In this document: in pieces, positions 33,321-45,840 of the stretch | How positions within the stretch are numbered: position 1 is the first letter of the stretch | Layout of the letters: the number at the start of each line of letters is the position of its first letter | NCBI GenBank assembly: GCA_037349315.1 | Contig: JBAIAC010000059.1 | Location: 10,916,001-10,980,000, forward strand | Direction of reading: 5' to 3' | DNA from: Chelydra serpentina | Taxonomy: Eukaryota > Chordata > Testudines > Chelydridae | Length of the DNA: 64,000 bases | Position numbers and translations under genes: made by a program | Notes under the pieces: generated by a model | Told to the model about the DNA's origin: nothing | Databases searched by the model: none | What the model saw: the letters and a program-made list of their open reading frames with translations, nothing else

Positions 33321-36300
33321 GTAAAGCTTGATCACGTGAGTGTTCATGGAAAGTAAATATAAGAGGAGAGGAAGCTTGGCCAAAGCAAGTTCATTTAAAA
33401 AACCGAGCAAGCATGTGGGGAGAATATTGTGCATTACTTGTGTAGATTCCCCCCTACACACACTTCAGTTATTTCACACATGCCTGAGCCAAGCTGACAA
33501 TGAGTAGTGTGTTCACATTCTTTTCGTTAGTTATGTGTAAATAAGTGACTTGATTCTCCAGTGTGTTTAACTCCAGTTTTATGCCAGTGCACTTCTCCTG
33601 ATAATAGAGTTGCGCCAGTGTGAAAATGGAGGAAGGTGGGGGGAAATTGGTCCCAAGATCCTTTGCTACAACTTGTTCCCAGTAGGGCTGCAGTGAAGTC
33701 CTTGTTTGATTAACGGACAAGTGGATGCTGTTTATTGGCCAGATTTTCTTCTCAGTGTGCAGTACCTTAGACCTTGCTGAGCCACAGAAACACATTGTGC
33801 ATTAAGGCAGGAGCATAATTTTAAGCCCATCCACATTCAGCAAATGACATCAATGCACGTGCCTTAAGTGCTTTGCTGAATTGGGGGCCTGAGAGCTCCT
33901 CTTTCTGGAGAACTGCGACCCTGCACCCTCAGTATCACAATCAAGAACTGATGGTTGCACTCTGCCCGAGTCAATTTGCAGGAAGCAGCACCAAAAATAT
34001 GCAAGGTTTTGGACACACTGAGATTCCTGCGATAACTCAGCTTATACTATTACTACTGAGAATGCAGCAGTACAAGCCATAGGGGAGCATTCTTGAATAT
34101 CTTCAGGCCTACCCTTGCATAGCCCATCCAAGTGAGAGTGGAGCTGTCGCAGCACCAGTATGTGCCGCATCCCCCTAAAGGGTGAGCAGTAGATTCATGA
34201 TGCTGTAGACAGATGGAGCCTGCTGTCACTGACTTGAAAGGACCCCCACAGTGCGGGCACTTTGTGCCCTCCTTTTCTGTTGTAGATATATGGTCTCACG
34301 GGAGCAGGCACTCCTCGCTGATTACTTGTTTGAGAAGGGAGAAAACTGGGACAATAAGAGGGATTGAGCTACAGCAGAGGTCTCTGGGCACCAAAATCTT
34401 TCCCACTGAAGCTGTGCTGCCGTTGCTTCTTGTCAATCATCTTAGGCGTATTCCCCAAGAGCACCAGACGGCCATATCTGAGATGCAGCGTTCACAGCCA
34501 CAACATATGCAGATTTCTCACCACATACTGCTGCACTCATTCTTTACGTGGACATTAGCATGTCAGGTATTACACTGTGGCCTAAATCCCAAAGCCACTG
34601 TGACTATTGGACCAGATCCTTGGCTGACATGAAGTGGTGTAGCCTTTTAGAAGCCAGTGAAGTCTGTTTTCACCAGATGATGATCGGAGCCACTCTATGC
34701 ATCTCTTTGTTAGTACAGTCAATGTATATAATACTTTTGGATTCAAAGTTACATATCTAATTCGATTTTTATTTCTTATTGGGGAGTGGGGAGAGAGTTC
34801 CACTTAACAGTAGTTTTATTTGTCTGAAGTTATCTAAAGTGTCTCCTTATCTGTTTTTTGTAAACCGAGCAATTCTACATCTTCTGCAGTACAAAACTCT
34901 TTTTGGGGGGTGAAGGGTATGGTTAAAGTACACCTTTCATCAAGCTCTCTGTCCTTGAAGTCAATCAGTTTAGTGTAGCAAAAATCTCCAGAGAAATTCG
35001 TAATCTGAATTCTTGGTAGTAGATCATTAGGCCCAAAACATTAGCCATCAGATATTTCTCTCATTGTTAATATTTAGCCACAAAAAAGCTGTACACCAGT
35101 TCTTTGCAAATTCATATCTCTTTGCCAAACAAGGAGATGGAGCTGTGACTTCCCAGCTGTTTTATATTCAATGAGGGTTGTCACTGGAACTTAGAAATTC
35201 ATGAAGAGATGCAAATTTGCAGAGATCATCACTGTGAAGATGATGATTCTTGCCAGATTTACATCAATCCTATAGGGTTTTTTCCCCCCTTCTTGAAAAT
35301 TGAGATGCCATTTCAGTGATTCATGTAGAAAATAAAAACACTGGAATCTTTTACTTGTTTGGGTGGCCTGCTAAGTTAAGTGGTTACCTGGAACAGACAA
35401 CAGACCACTCCATGAGGCTGTTGACTGAAGCTAGTGAAGAAAAGGGATATTTTACAGCTGTGAGTCTGCTATAAAAGGTAGTTTGTAAGGATAACTCACT
35501 ATACTGCAGTGGATAGAGAAATCAAGTATTCAGCTAAACATAATGGCAGAGAGCTTTATACAGAGGCTACAGTATGCTGCATGCAGGTATACAGTAGAGG
35601 GCTTCTACCTTTTAATTAGACTGTACATGTGTATTAATTGTAAAACAAAGACCATTGTTCTTTCTGTATACTGTCTATTCTTCAGCCATGTATAGGGCAT
35701 CAATAAACCATTCCATTGCTTCATTCAATATTTGTAATTACCACTATAATTACCATGTACTGACATAGTAATTACATGCCCTGAAGTTTATAGATGTGGA
35801 TGATGGTATAAAATTACCATACAGTATAATATTTACATTAAGCATATCGTACTGATTGTTTCTAAAGACAGAAATAACCACATAAGTTTCCAGTAAATAT
35901 TATGGGGGCTGCATATTGGATAATTACCATGTAATTACAGAGAACAGAATACAAAACTGTGTCACCAAATGTATCGTCCCTGTTAAACATGCAATGGTCA
36001 TAAAATATTAAGGGAAGTTAAATCAATCCACTGAAGATACACATTTACAAATGTGGGGTTTTTTAAGTAGGTCATAGTAATTTCTAGAAGAACTTGCTGC
36101 AAATTAGAGAGCTCTGACCTGCATGGCCTTGTTATACCCCTGTGAATGTGACAAAGTTATGCTCATCAAGTTACTGGCATGCAACTGAATCTTTATATGG
36201 AAAATAAAGCTTAGTGTTAAATAATGCCCACAAGCAATATGCAGCACTTTGTTCCTTTTAGGTATACACTCACTTACTGTACCTTTTTTTCATTTAAATG

Positions 36301-36609
36301 GAGTCTTCCTAGGAAACAAAAATCAATACCTTATAGGAGCTCATAATCTCATTTGAGTGATGTAACACAACAAAATTTCACTTTCACTCTGTGTTTGCTG
36401 AGCTGTCTTTTCAGTTATGTCTGAATACAGACAGGAAATGTTGATTTTTCTCTGGACCATTTTACAGGGGGGAACTCTTTTATCCAGAAGGAGAACTGTG
36501 CTGCGTTAAAACCGAGTACAGCTGCCGCGTGTGAGCAATGGCTGGACAAGCTCATGCTCCTTCCCATGGAGCATCTATCATTAGGTTGGGCATGGAAAAG
36601 ACCTACGTT
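33321..36609. other. No gene seen; includes a TAATTAC-rich stretch and foldback halves
   Basis: 33541-33640 and 33838-33893 resemble halves of the ancient foldback repeats. At 35735-35940 variants of 'aattacca' recur, ending with the palindrome taattaccatgtaatta (35921-35937). The 139-codon frame at 34213-34632 shows no similarity. Confidence 0.45.
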
Positions 36610-37412
36610 ATTAGTAAGGCTGTGATTTGCCACAGGTGTCACGATGTTCATGGCAATCATGAATCTGAATAAAGTCCATGACAAACTCACCCTGCGGCGG
36701 CGGCTCCTGTGCTGTGGGGCTGGGCCTACCTCCACAGGTGGCAGAGAGTGGTGGGGTGGGGAAGAGCCATTGCCCTCCAACTTTTTTAAATGGGGAGGGC
36801 CATGCCTCACACTTTTTAGTACCTGGCTGGGAGGCAGTGTGACCTGGCCTGGGCCGGCCAGCACCTGGGTCCCACTCTGTGTCATGATGTAGTGTGCTAG
36901 CCAGGTCCCGCTTAGTATCGTGTCACACGCCAGTAGCTGGGCCCTCCCCTGACAGATGCCTAAACTGCAGTAGCAGCTCCTCTCAGTGCTGGGGAGCAGC
37001 TGGGTCCAGGAAGTGAGGTGGACCTGCCACTCGAGGGCCACAGGCTTGCAGGCAGGAAGGGTAAGGTAAGGAGTGCGGAAGGGGAGGGCCAGGAGATAGG
37101 AGCTCCGGAAGGATCAGGCTGGTGGCAGGGAGAGGCTTGCCCCCCCCCCCCCCGCGCCCTTTTTCGGTCCTTACAGTGCCCAGGCCTGGCTCCCCTCTCG
37201 GGATGTTGTGACCAAGATGGGGACTGAGGGGTGGGGGTGACAAACAAGAGTGGTGCTGTGGCCCTGTGTGCGGGATCAAAGTGCCTGAAATTGGAAGCTG
37301 GGACCAGCCCCATAGGACAAGAGCCACTGCTGCAGGGCAAGTGCATGGTGGGCTCTCTCCCCAACACTCCTTTCCCCTGGGTCTCACTTTTCAGCACCCC
37401 CACTGTTATAAT
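36610..37412. repeat. GC-rich non-autonomous DNA element or repeat cluster
   Basis: The left part (aaggctgtgatttgccacag, then aatcatgaatct..ccatgacaaactc) resembles one end of a turtle repeat. The right end cttttcagcacccccactgt resembles the terminus at 1310-1331. The middle is GC-rich with a C run at 37140-37153. Open frames of up to 208 codons arise from base composition. Confidence 0.4.
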
Positions 37413-38825
37413 CCACAAGTGTATCTAAGTACACTTTTCTGGTGTCAATACTGTTTTTATATTTTTATAGTCAAATATCCAACCAACAACAAAAGTATTT
37501 CACAGTAGTAACGAGGATTACATGTAATTTTTGATAAATTTGATTCAATTTGTTTAAAAGTGGGGGAAGTATAGCTTTTCCTTGTGAAGAACAGCGGGCG
37601 CTACATAAATTAGCATTGATCATCGTGTTAATAACAGATACTTTTACTGCTTAAAAGTGGTTGTGCATGTTGATGTAGCAAAACCTACATCATTTGGTGT
37701 CCTTTCCGTGACTTTTCTTTCCCCCACACACACACCTCTGCCATGCAATTTACTAAAAATGGATGTGTCAAAATCATAGCCTTAAATTAGACTAGCTGGC
37801 CCATCCCTTGGGGTTTGTGCAGAAATGTTTCCTACACTACATTTTTTAGTATTTAATTTGACTTTTCACAGAACAAAAAGTACCCCCCCACACACACAAC
37901 AATGGTACCGCTACAGTGACTATGGATGGGTTTACACTTTTCTAAATATATTAGTTCATAGTGATGGGACTTTCACTTTCGGCCTTCAGAATTTTGGATA
38001 ATTATGTATAGGTGGATGTAATGCAGTACACTGGCCTTTAAAGAGTGAAGGGGGCCAGAAGACCCCATTCTCGAGAGCTGGAATGAACAAAGGCCCAGGA
38101 AATCGCCATGCAAGAGAAGAGAGGAAGTATCCCAGGGAACCAGTAGTTGGATGGTGGAAAAAAACAGGACACTGTCTTTTTAAGGACTTGGAACCAGGAG
38201 CCGCCGCGTAGGGTGGGGTGGGACTCCCCTCTCCTCTAGCCAATTGAGATGAGCTCTCTGGAGGAAGACAGAATATAGCCTTCTCTCTCAGAGCAGGGAA
38301 GATACTGGTAGGAGAAGAAATCCAGAGCCAGATGGCTGTGCTCCAGATGGAAATGGTTAGCAGTGGTGGCCCTGTGAAGGACAGGTGCTGATAAGAGAAG
38401 GGCAGCAGAAGAACTGATATAAATGTGAACTCTTGGGTTGCATGCTACACTTTATTTTTGAGACATTTTGTGGAATATGGAACATGAAGACATAATGTGA
38501 AATTCTTTGTGGTCATCAAATGGAGGGTGGTACACGTACTATTCGTAAGAGAGACTGCGTAGAGCTCATCAAGAACTTTTAAGAGGGAGAACAGAGGGAG
38601 GTTGCTGCAGGGAGATCTCGGGCCACAAGGGGGACCTCAGTAAGTGTTTGCTTTGTTACAATGGCCAAAATATAGTCGCTATCATTTCCTTCCTCTCTCA
38701 ATGCAGCAAGAAAAGGGTGGCACTGAACAGATAAACCACAGCAGGCATGCTACATCTGCCTTATGCTCCATCTTTGATTTCATTTCTACCTTTAGGGACA
38801 CCCAAAGCATAAGTTTGCATTTCTG
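37413..38825. other. No gene seen
   Basis: Unassigned DNA; short CA/CCCC-rich runs at 37724-37735 and 37883-37898. Confidence 0.5.
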
Positions 38826-39480
38826 ACTGTCTTGGCTAAAAGCCATTGTCCTCCATGAATTTATCTAATTCTTTTTCGAACCCAGTTATATTTTTGGCCT
38901 TCACAGTATCTCCTGGCAATTAGTGCTGCAGGCTGATTGTGTGTTGTGTGAAGAAGTACTTCTTTTTGTTTGTTTTAAACCTGCTGCCTGTTAATTTCAT
39001 TGGGTGACCCCCTGGTTCTTTTGTTATGCGAAGGCATAAGTAATACTTCCTTAGTCACTTTCTCCACACCATTCATGATTTTATAGACCTCTATCATATC
39101 CCCCGCCCTTAGTTGTCTTTTTTCTAGGTTGAACAGTCCCAGTCTTTTTAATCTCTCCTAATATGGAGCTGTTCCTAATCATTTTTGTTGCCTTTCTCTG
39201 TACTTTTTCCAATTCAAACATCTTTTTTGAGGTGGGGTGAGCAGAACTGCATGTGGTATTCAAGGTGTGGATGTACCATAGATTTATATAGTGGCATTAT
39301 ATTTTCCTGTTGGCTCCTAACATTCTGTTAGCTTTTTTGATTGCTGCTGCACCTTGAGCAGATATTTTCAGAGAACTATCCACAATGACTCCAAGAAGTC
39401 TTTCTTGAGTGGTAACCACTAATTTAGACCACATCAGTTTAGATGTATAGTTGGGATTATGTTTGCATATGCATATCATG
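38826..39480 (-). mobile_element. CR1 LINE relic, minus strand
   Basis: Parallel to the element at 7440-8150: plus-strand ggctaaaagccattgtcctc, gtgtgaagaagtacttcttt, gattttatagacctctatca and the reverse transcriptase end. The terminal 3' UTR seen at 7218-7430 is missing here. Confidence 0.85.
39081..39479 (-). pseudogene. CR1 ORF2 reverse transcriptase C-terminal region, broken
   Basis: The minus-strand frame 39479-39297 gives SKLVVTTQERLLGVIVDSSL and ends KKANRMLGANRKI, the CR1 block after the catalytic palm. The frame 39263-39081 then gives FELEKVQRKATKMIR in a different phase. The 'FWSPHLKKDI' block between them is degraded. It covers slightly more of the protein than the copy at 7759-8140. 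No catalytic residues remain. Not functional. Confidence 0.85.
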
Positions 39481-40235
39481 AATCAATGTATGCATTGATT
39501 TGGAGGTGTAATTAGCCTCCATTGATTTTTTTTTAACTAAATTTTAAAATGCATATGGTATCTTTCTGTTCTAGAAATCAAGCTAATTCTTATCACTTTG
39601 ATTGAAATAAGCCACTGGTCGTCTTATTCTTCTGACCCCCACGTCCCCACACTTAATTTCACAGCTTTCACAGAATATAAGAGTATTTATGTCAAATAAC
39701 AGTCAGAACAGCTCAACTTTTAGGGTCAATCACTTTTTATCATGTAAATCCCCTTTTGCCTCTCCTCCGCTTCCTCTGCCCTCCTCCAGTCTCATTCTGA
39801 AATTTGGCGTTCTTTATTACAGTAACAACTTCCTATGGGTCTTGATGGCATTTTCCAGTAATACTTGCCTGAAGAAATAAAAACAGATCAAAACAAAATA
39901 TAGAAGATACGTTATTTTTAATCCAAATTATTTGGTTCCAGGTGTTTTGATCAAATTAAATGCAGGGTCAGATCAATCTGTGATTTAATTATGTAGAAGG
40001 CACTGCAGGCATAGTGGAAATCAAGAGTTGTCTATAATTATGTTCTAATAAGAAAACAAATGAATTTCCTCTCTTCATAGTTTTAGTGTCATTGGATGCA
40101 AAAGGCCTATAACTATTACATGCGACTTTGAATAGTTAAGTGGAAGAAGTCATTTAAACATTCTAGAAAAGAGGTATTGTGAACACAGAATGATTGGATA
40201 TTCTCATTTGCTATTTTTTATATTGGTACCTCACA
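39481..40235. other. No gene seen
   Basis: AT-rich unassigned DNA. Confidence 0.5.
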
Positions 40236-40373
40236 TGGACCAGATTCTGCCATCCTTACTCATATGGTATAATGCGTTGCTCCCTGACTGGTGCCATTGC
40301 AATGAATGGGCTTACTCATGGAATGAGATTGTACTTCATGTGAGCAAAGCCCAAAGTGAATCTGGCCCAGTAT
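40236..40373. repeat. Ancient foldback repeat, family 2
   Basis: tggaccagattctgccatcc, then ttactcat at the left is the inverted partner of catgtgagcaaagcccaaag, then tgaatctggccca at the right. The centre carries ttgcaatgaatggg. This is a widespread amniote repeat type; I do not know its formal name. Confidence 0.65.
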
Positions 40374-40849
40374 AATTAGCTGACCATCACAGTGTCCATG
40401 TACCATAAAAATGAGCCCAGGAATGGGCTGGATATTTTGACTGTTGGCCTGAACTCTAAACCTCATATGCTTGTTTTGAGCTTGAGGACAAACTCTGCCT
40501 TAATATTGCCCGTCTCTCTCACCACACCATCCTCCTTCCCTTTCTTTCAATCCCTCACTGGCTCTATTCTTTACACTGGATCATATTTAAGCTCCTTTGT
40601 CTCACCTTTCTTCTCTCTTATGACATCGCCCCTGTTCTGCCAATAGCTTCAACTTTGGCCACCCATTTGTCTGCTTTACCCACAACCATCTTCACCCAGG
40701 GAGAGTTTACAATTTAATAAAAAAACTGAGGGTGGGTATTATTTATTGTGGTGCTTGCCTGTGTGCATGAGTCTCCTTGCTCTTTATGGGTAGAATCTGC
40801 CAGGTTTGCTCAAGTTTTATCAGTTTGTAATGGCTTCACCTTCTAGTTG
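40374..40849. other. No gene seen
   Basis: Pyrimidine-rich text at 40495-40680 gives an open frame (40392-40646) without similarity. Confidence 0.5.
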
Positions 40850-40920
40850 CTAAAGAGGCTTCTCTTTTAGCTCAAGTGGTAGAGATTGATCACTAGAACA
40901 TATGTTTGTGTTTTCTACTC
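40850..40920 (+). repeat. tRNA-derived SINE fragment
   Basis: ttttagctcaagtggtagag (40867-40886) matches a tRNA A box region. The B box side is decayed. Same family as 44150-44220. Confidence 0.55.
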
Positions 40921-40999
40921 CTTATCCATGTATATTAGTGTTCGTATTTATGTGGCACTAATCCATAGAAACTGGACCTGCGATTATTTTGTATTGATA

Positions 41000-41085
41000 A
41001 GGAAGGCACTGGACGTGGATTCAGTACATCTGGGTTAAATTCCTGGCTCTGCCACAGCCTTTTTGTGTGACCTTGAGCAAGAGGG
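41000..41085 (+). repeat. MIR fragment, sense
   Basis: ctgggttaaattcctggctc, then tgccaca, then tgtgtgaccttgagcaagag matches the MIR core. Confidence 0.65.
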
Positions 41086-41343
41086 GGACAGAGAGCTTTC
41101 CAGAAATCTGAGATGTGACTGTTCTGTTTTAACCAAAACTTGGATTGGTGGAAATCTGATACAAGGTTCATCTTTAATGCATTATGTACTGAATATAAAC
41201 AAACACGAATATTACACTAATATGTCATTTACACCTAAAATACACACACATACTATGCTGTACAATTTTTTGCAACCTTCAGTAGGTGAACTATATATGC
41301 ATAGATTTAGTGTAATATGTAAAAAATATGTAGGTAAATTATA

Positions 41344-41385
41344 CGGCTTCTAGCTTGAATAGATACCTATTCAAGCTGGAAGCCG
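41344..41385. repeat. Perfect-looking hairpin, 19-bp stem
   Basis: cggcttctagcttgaatag (41344-41362) pairs with ctattcaagctggaagccg (41367-41385) around the loop atac, with one G-T wobble. It stands alone in AT-rich DNA and belongs to no repeat I recognise. Confidence 0.9.
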
Positions 41386-44149
41386 CAATAAGATGACCGC
41401 CAATGACAAGTGCATCCCATACGAATTTTCTAAGTAAATAAAATAAGAAAAGGAACACTGGATTGAATTTCATAGGTGGGGAATAATCTTGAACCCTTGC
41501 TTGCTCTGAGAGAAGTTGCAGGGAGAAAGAACTCCCTTAGGCAAAACACTGCCAAATTAGCCCTTTGTCTGATAAATACAATGAGAAAAGAATAGAGGAT
41601 AAGGAAAGTCATTTAAACAAATATTCGTAAAATGGTCACCCGAGAAATGTTCATACATTGCAGTGGGGGGGGTGGGAAATGACTCATCTTGATTTATTAA
41701 TTTATTTATTTATTCGTTTTTGTTTAGCATTTATTCTTAAGAGGCTTTCTTTCTATTATTCCATCTATTTTGACTGCGTGCATTTGAAAAAATGTTGTCT
41801 TTTAAATAGACGTATTCCTTTTAACAGCACTTGGCATCTTTTGTCAGAAGAAATTTCTTCATTTTACCAGTTTATTTCTTTAACATATTTGTTTAAGTGG
41901 CTTCTATTGTATTAATTGATGTGTCTGTTCACAGCAAAAGCATTCTTTTCACAGGGTTTTTAACAGGCATTTGTTTAAGTGGATTTTGCTTTTCTAGGTC
42001 TATTTCTGCATGTTTTTCTGCTAGAGAAGGGAGACATTACTAACATACAGTCGATGTAATGAGTCCCATTAACTCCCAATTCAGCTTGCTTTTTGACCAC
42101 CTCTCTCTTAATGACTGTACTTTTCTTGACTGCAAAGTTTGGGGAATGGGAAAACTGTTCGCTCTGCTGGATTTTAATACACGTTTACATCCCACTAGCT
42201 CATTCCACTTTGCGGAACAGCACCACCTTTCAATTAATGTCACTATTAAGCCGTAAAGGAATGCTTAGTAAAAAAAAGAAAAAGTATATATATTTTTGGA
42301 AAGCGGTGTTCTGAACCAAATTTTTTTACTAAATATACTGATCACTTTTATTAGAGGCTAAGCACCAATCGTTTTCTAGCATTTTAAAGCTTTTCCATTG
42401 CTCTCCTGTTAACAGAAAAGCAAGAATTAACCTCAATGACAGTGCTAGTAACTCTGCAGTCTATTTTGGCCTGTTCTTTAAGTAAAAAGAGCAACCGAGA
42501 TGAGAATTTTTTGCTTCACTGGATATTGAAAGATGAGGCAATAAACTGCTAAACTTGAGTAATCACACACTCCCAGAGGAATGCCTCAAATGGGCTTGGT
42601 CAAAACCCTTGAAATTCTAGCCTTCTGCACACTGCCTGGGCTTTAACATTTGATGAGAGTCATTATAGTGGGGGACTGAATACAAGTGTCTTCTGATTAC
42701 AGACCTTCCATTAAAAGTTCCCACCAGTCTGCCTTTCCATAGAGGAGCGTCAATGGGATTAAAATCTCAATTCACCCCAGTCAATTCTCCAGTAACACGA
42801 TTTCATTAGAGGCAGGCAGGGAGGAAAATGGACTAGAAAGCACTGAAACAGCTGGTGTATAAATTATAAAGTGTACTTTCTACTAAGTGAGCACACCTTC
42901 CGCTCAGCCACATAACTAATTAATGTGTAGGGTAGCCGATTTTATGTAAATTGTATTCTTTCTCTCTCCTGTGCTTTGGTTAACAACAGGTTCTTCTAAA
43001 TCTTGGAAAAAGAAAGATTATGCAAAGCTATCATCATATGAAAATAACGTATTAACATACTGCCTGTGAACTGTATCCAATCAGTTCCTTTTCACTGGCG
43101 TGTGTACAAAACAATTAAAATCAAATTTATATTGCACTTCTTTAATATATTCTGGCATTAATATAATCAACGAACAAGTGTTAAAAAGTCTTACAGGACT
43201 ACTCTGCTTTAAAATATGTTTGTTCTTGAGGTTAGTGGATATTTTCATCTCCTTTAAAGGGACACTATTTTTTTTTGTAACATTCTCAGATGTATGATCA
43301 TGACTGTAGCAGCTATCAATTCATGTGGATTTTGTCTCACTTTAATGGCATCCTGATTATTTTGTTTTACATGTGCTGTTTGTTTTTACTTCCAGACTCA
43401 ATCAGCTGTTATCCATGTTACTTGCAGCTTATTTGTTTTTAATTATTGGATGTTGCTGCTTATTTGTTTATGAAAGTTAAGAGACCACTGAATTTTCCAG
43501 ATGACCCTCAGGCTGGTTGTACTACCAGCTGTTACAGTGTCAGCTAGACACACACAAGCGCACCCAGGGATGCGCTCTGTTTTGAACGATAACCAAGCCC
43601 CAAGGTTTCACTGGGTGACCCAGGGGTTACATGTGGATCACATGCCATCACTGAAATCTATATTGTAGGTCTTTTCCATGTTTCTCCAACATGAGCCTGG
43701 ATTCTCTTCTGTTCTTTCAGCTTCACATACAGAAGAACCAGCATAATCAAGTTGCAGCTCTCAGTGGAGCAGACTAGAAGGTCTCAGAGACCAGTAGACA
43801 GTGGATTGGTAGCTGTGAGAGACATACACACAGAGACTAAGACTAGTGCAGAGAAGAGAGGGATCTTCAAATTATACTAATAAATCCTCAGGCAGTTTTT
43901 TCTTCCCTTGGAAACCATGGCTTTGGCCACAAAGGTGCATCCATTTGAGAAGACATGGGGTAGTATATATTTTCCAGGAGAAATGAATAAATCAGACTGT
44001 TACAGTAGCTCTGAGCGTTTATCTGAACCAAAATTGCTCTTTTTGTGCCAGGAGGTAGTTGAATATACTGTGTGTGTGATTAATGTAGCTCTGTAGAGGC
44101 ATAGCACAGAGTGGATACGTGATCTACTCCTGCTATTAGCAAAGGGCGT
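41386..44149. other. No gene seen; long stretch without recognised repeats
   Basis: About 2.7 kb with no recognised transposon and no coding similarity. It contains short AT homeobox-type motifs (for example taattaat near 42920). It is the best candidate in the window for conserved non-coding DNA, purely because repeats are absent. Confidence 0.4.
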
Positions 44150-44220
44150 TTTCCTTTAGCTCATGTAGTAGAAGCCATTTTGGAGGTGAAAGACCAGGAT
44201 CCTGTCCTCGCTCCATGTAT
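44150..44220 (+). repeat. tRNA-derived SINE fragment
   Basis: tttagctcatgtagtagaag (A-box-like) is followed by gaaagaccaggatcctgtcc, whose spacing fits a decayed B box. Same family as 40850-40920. Confidence 0.55.
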
Positions 44221-44302
44221 CGTGTGGTCTGTAGAGTGAATTTCTAGGGTCCTTTCTGATTCAGGTGTGTGAAGGTGAATCTCATAATGAAGTCAATGGA
44301 AG

Positions 44303-44455
44303 AGCTAAACCCAGGGTTGTGAGTTCAATCCTTGAGGAGGCCATTTAGGGATCTGGGGCAAAAATTGGGGATTGGTCCTGCTTTGAGCAGGGGGTTGGAC
44401 TAGATGACCTCCTAAGGTCCCTTCCAACTCTGATATTTTATGATTCCATGATTTG
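44303..44455 (+). mobile_element. Cry-type tRNA-derived SINE with CR1-like tail, 5'-truncated
   Basis: gctaaacccagggttgtgag, then ttcaatcc is the anticodon-loop to B-box part of the turtle SINE head (B-box-like gagttcaatcc, 44321-44331). It continues through gggatctggggcaaaaattg to the CR1-type tail gactagatgacctcctaagg, then tcccttccaactctgata. The A-box half is missing. This family is the strongest pointer to a cryptodiran turtle. Confidence 0.85.
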
Positions 44456-45159
44456 CTAGGTAAAATACCACAGAATTTGGCCTATAAAAATTGCCAGTTG
44501 TCTGCAGCATTTGGATATGTTACAGTAGACTAGTGGGAGGAGATTCTGACAGAAACAGTTTGTCCGCTAAAAACTGAGCTGAGACCAAACACTCACTTCA
44601 GTTGGAACCAGAGGCTAGTAATAAACTATGGATGAAATGTCAATGCTTTCCATTAAGTGACCCCATGTCATCCTTATTTATGACTTCCTAACAGTGAATT
44701 TAGCGAGATGGCCTACATGATTGGCATAATTCCATCTAAAACTGCAGATTTGAAGTCTTATAAATAGAAATGGTCAGGTATTTAAATATCCAACCTGCCA
44801 GGAGAGGAACCACTGGGTACCTATAAATAATGATGTATTAGAGAAAATCAAGCCACCTGGTATCTGGAAAAGTATGGACTGGGAATTTGACAGTAGATCT
44901 CATTAACCACGAGTGACTATTTGGTGTTGCACCAAGTATTTTTTCCTCCTTCTCACCGGCATTGGGCAACAAAGCTATCGAATGGGGAAAAAAAGTTCAG
45001 TGAAGACTAAAAAATGCTAGTTATAACTGCAGTTACAGACTCACTCTCTCTCCCCACTCCCAAAATTGATTATTTTCTCAACCCAACCAAGTCAAACAAC
45101 AGACACGTAATGTGCTTTGTGTTTAGCAGGACCACACACCTAGAACAAATGTCCGCAAA
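44456..45159. other. No gene seen
   Basis: Unassigned DNA. Confidence 0.5.
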
Positions 45160-45840
45160 TGGGATGTAGGTGGCATAGATTGTATTTTGAGGGAGAGGAA
45201 TTATTTCAGCTCAGTACCAATGTGGACACAAGAACAAATGGATATAAACTGGCCATCAGGAAGTTTAGACTTGAAATTAGACAAAGGTTTCTAACCATCA
45301 GAGGAGTGAAGTTCTGGAACAGCCTTCCAAGGGAAGCAGTGGGGGCAAAAGACCTATCTGGCTTCAAGATTAAGCTAGATACGTTTATGGAGGGGATGGT
45401 TTGATGGGATACTATGATCTTAGTCAAAGGTCAATTAATTGCCATCAGTGGTAAATAGGACCAATGGTCAATGATGGGATGTTAGAAGTTACTACAGAGA
45501 ACTTTTTCCTGGGTGTCTGGCTGGTGAGTCTTGCCCACATGCTCAGGGTTCAGCTGATCGCCACATTTGGGGTCGGGAAGGAATTTTCCTCCAGGGTAGA
45601 TTGGCAGAGGCCCTGGAGGTTTTTTGCCTTCCTCTGCAGCATGGGACACGGGTCACTTACTGGAGGATTCTCTGCATCTTGAAGTCTTTAAACCATGATT
45701 TGAGGACTTTAATAGCTGAGACATAGGTGAGAGGATTATTCCAGGAGTGGGTGGGTGAGATTCTGTGGCCTGCATTGTACAGGAGGTCAGACTAGATGAT
45801 CATAATGGTCCCTTCTGACCTTAAAGTCTATGAGTCTATT
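45160..45840 (+). mobile_element. CR1 LINE 3' end, plus strand
   Basis: The C-terminal tip of ORF2 is followed by a long 3' UTR (ggtcgggaaggaattttcct, gaggattctctgcatcttga) and the terminus gactagatgatcataatggt, then cccttctgacctt (45790-45822). Confidence 0.9.
45190..45404 (+). pseudogene. CR1 ORF2 C-terminal tip
   Basis: The open frame ends with RKFRLEIRQRFLTIRGVKFW and NSLPREAVGAKDLSGFKIKL, matching the last 50-60 residues of CR1 ORF2 ('FRLDIRK.FFT.RVV..WN.LPREVV..PSL..FK..LD'). The stop at 45402-45404 is in the expected place and this short segment is uninterrupted. Everything upstream, including the endonuclease and the palm, is missing, so it is a 5'-truncated insertion. The 3' UTR follows directly. 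Confidence 0.85.

Noticed and set aside
34213..34632. 139-codon plus-strand frame
   Set aside because: No domain or repeat similarity, no splice or poly(A) context.
36415..37041. 208-codon minus-strand frame and neighbouring long frames
   Set aside because: GC-rich repeat with a long C run; frames on both strands, no recognisable domain.
44321..44331. Possible tRNA gene from the B-box-like motif
   Set aside because: It belongs to a 5'-truncated SINE with a CR1-type tail; no A box, acceptor stem or terminator.
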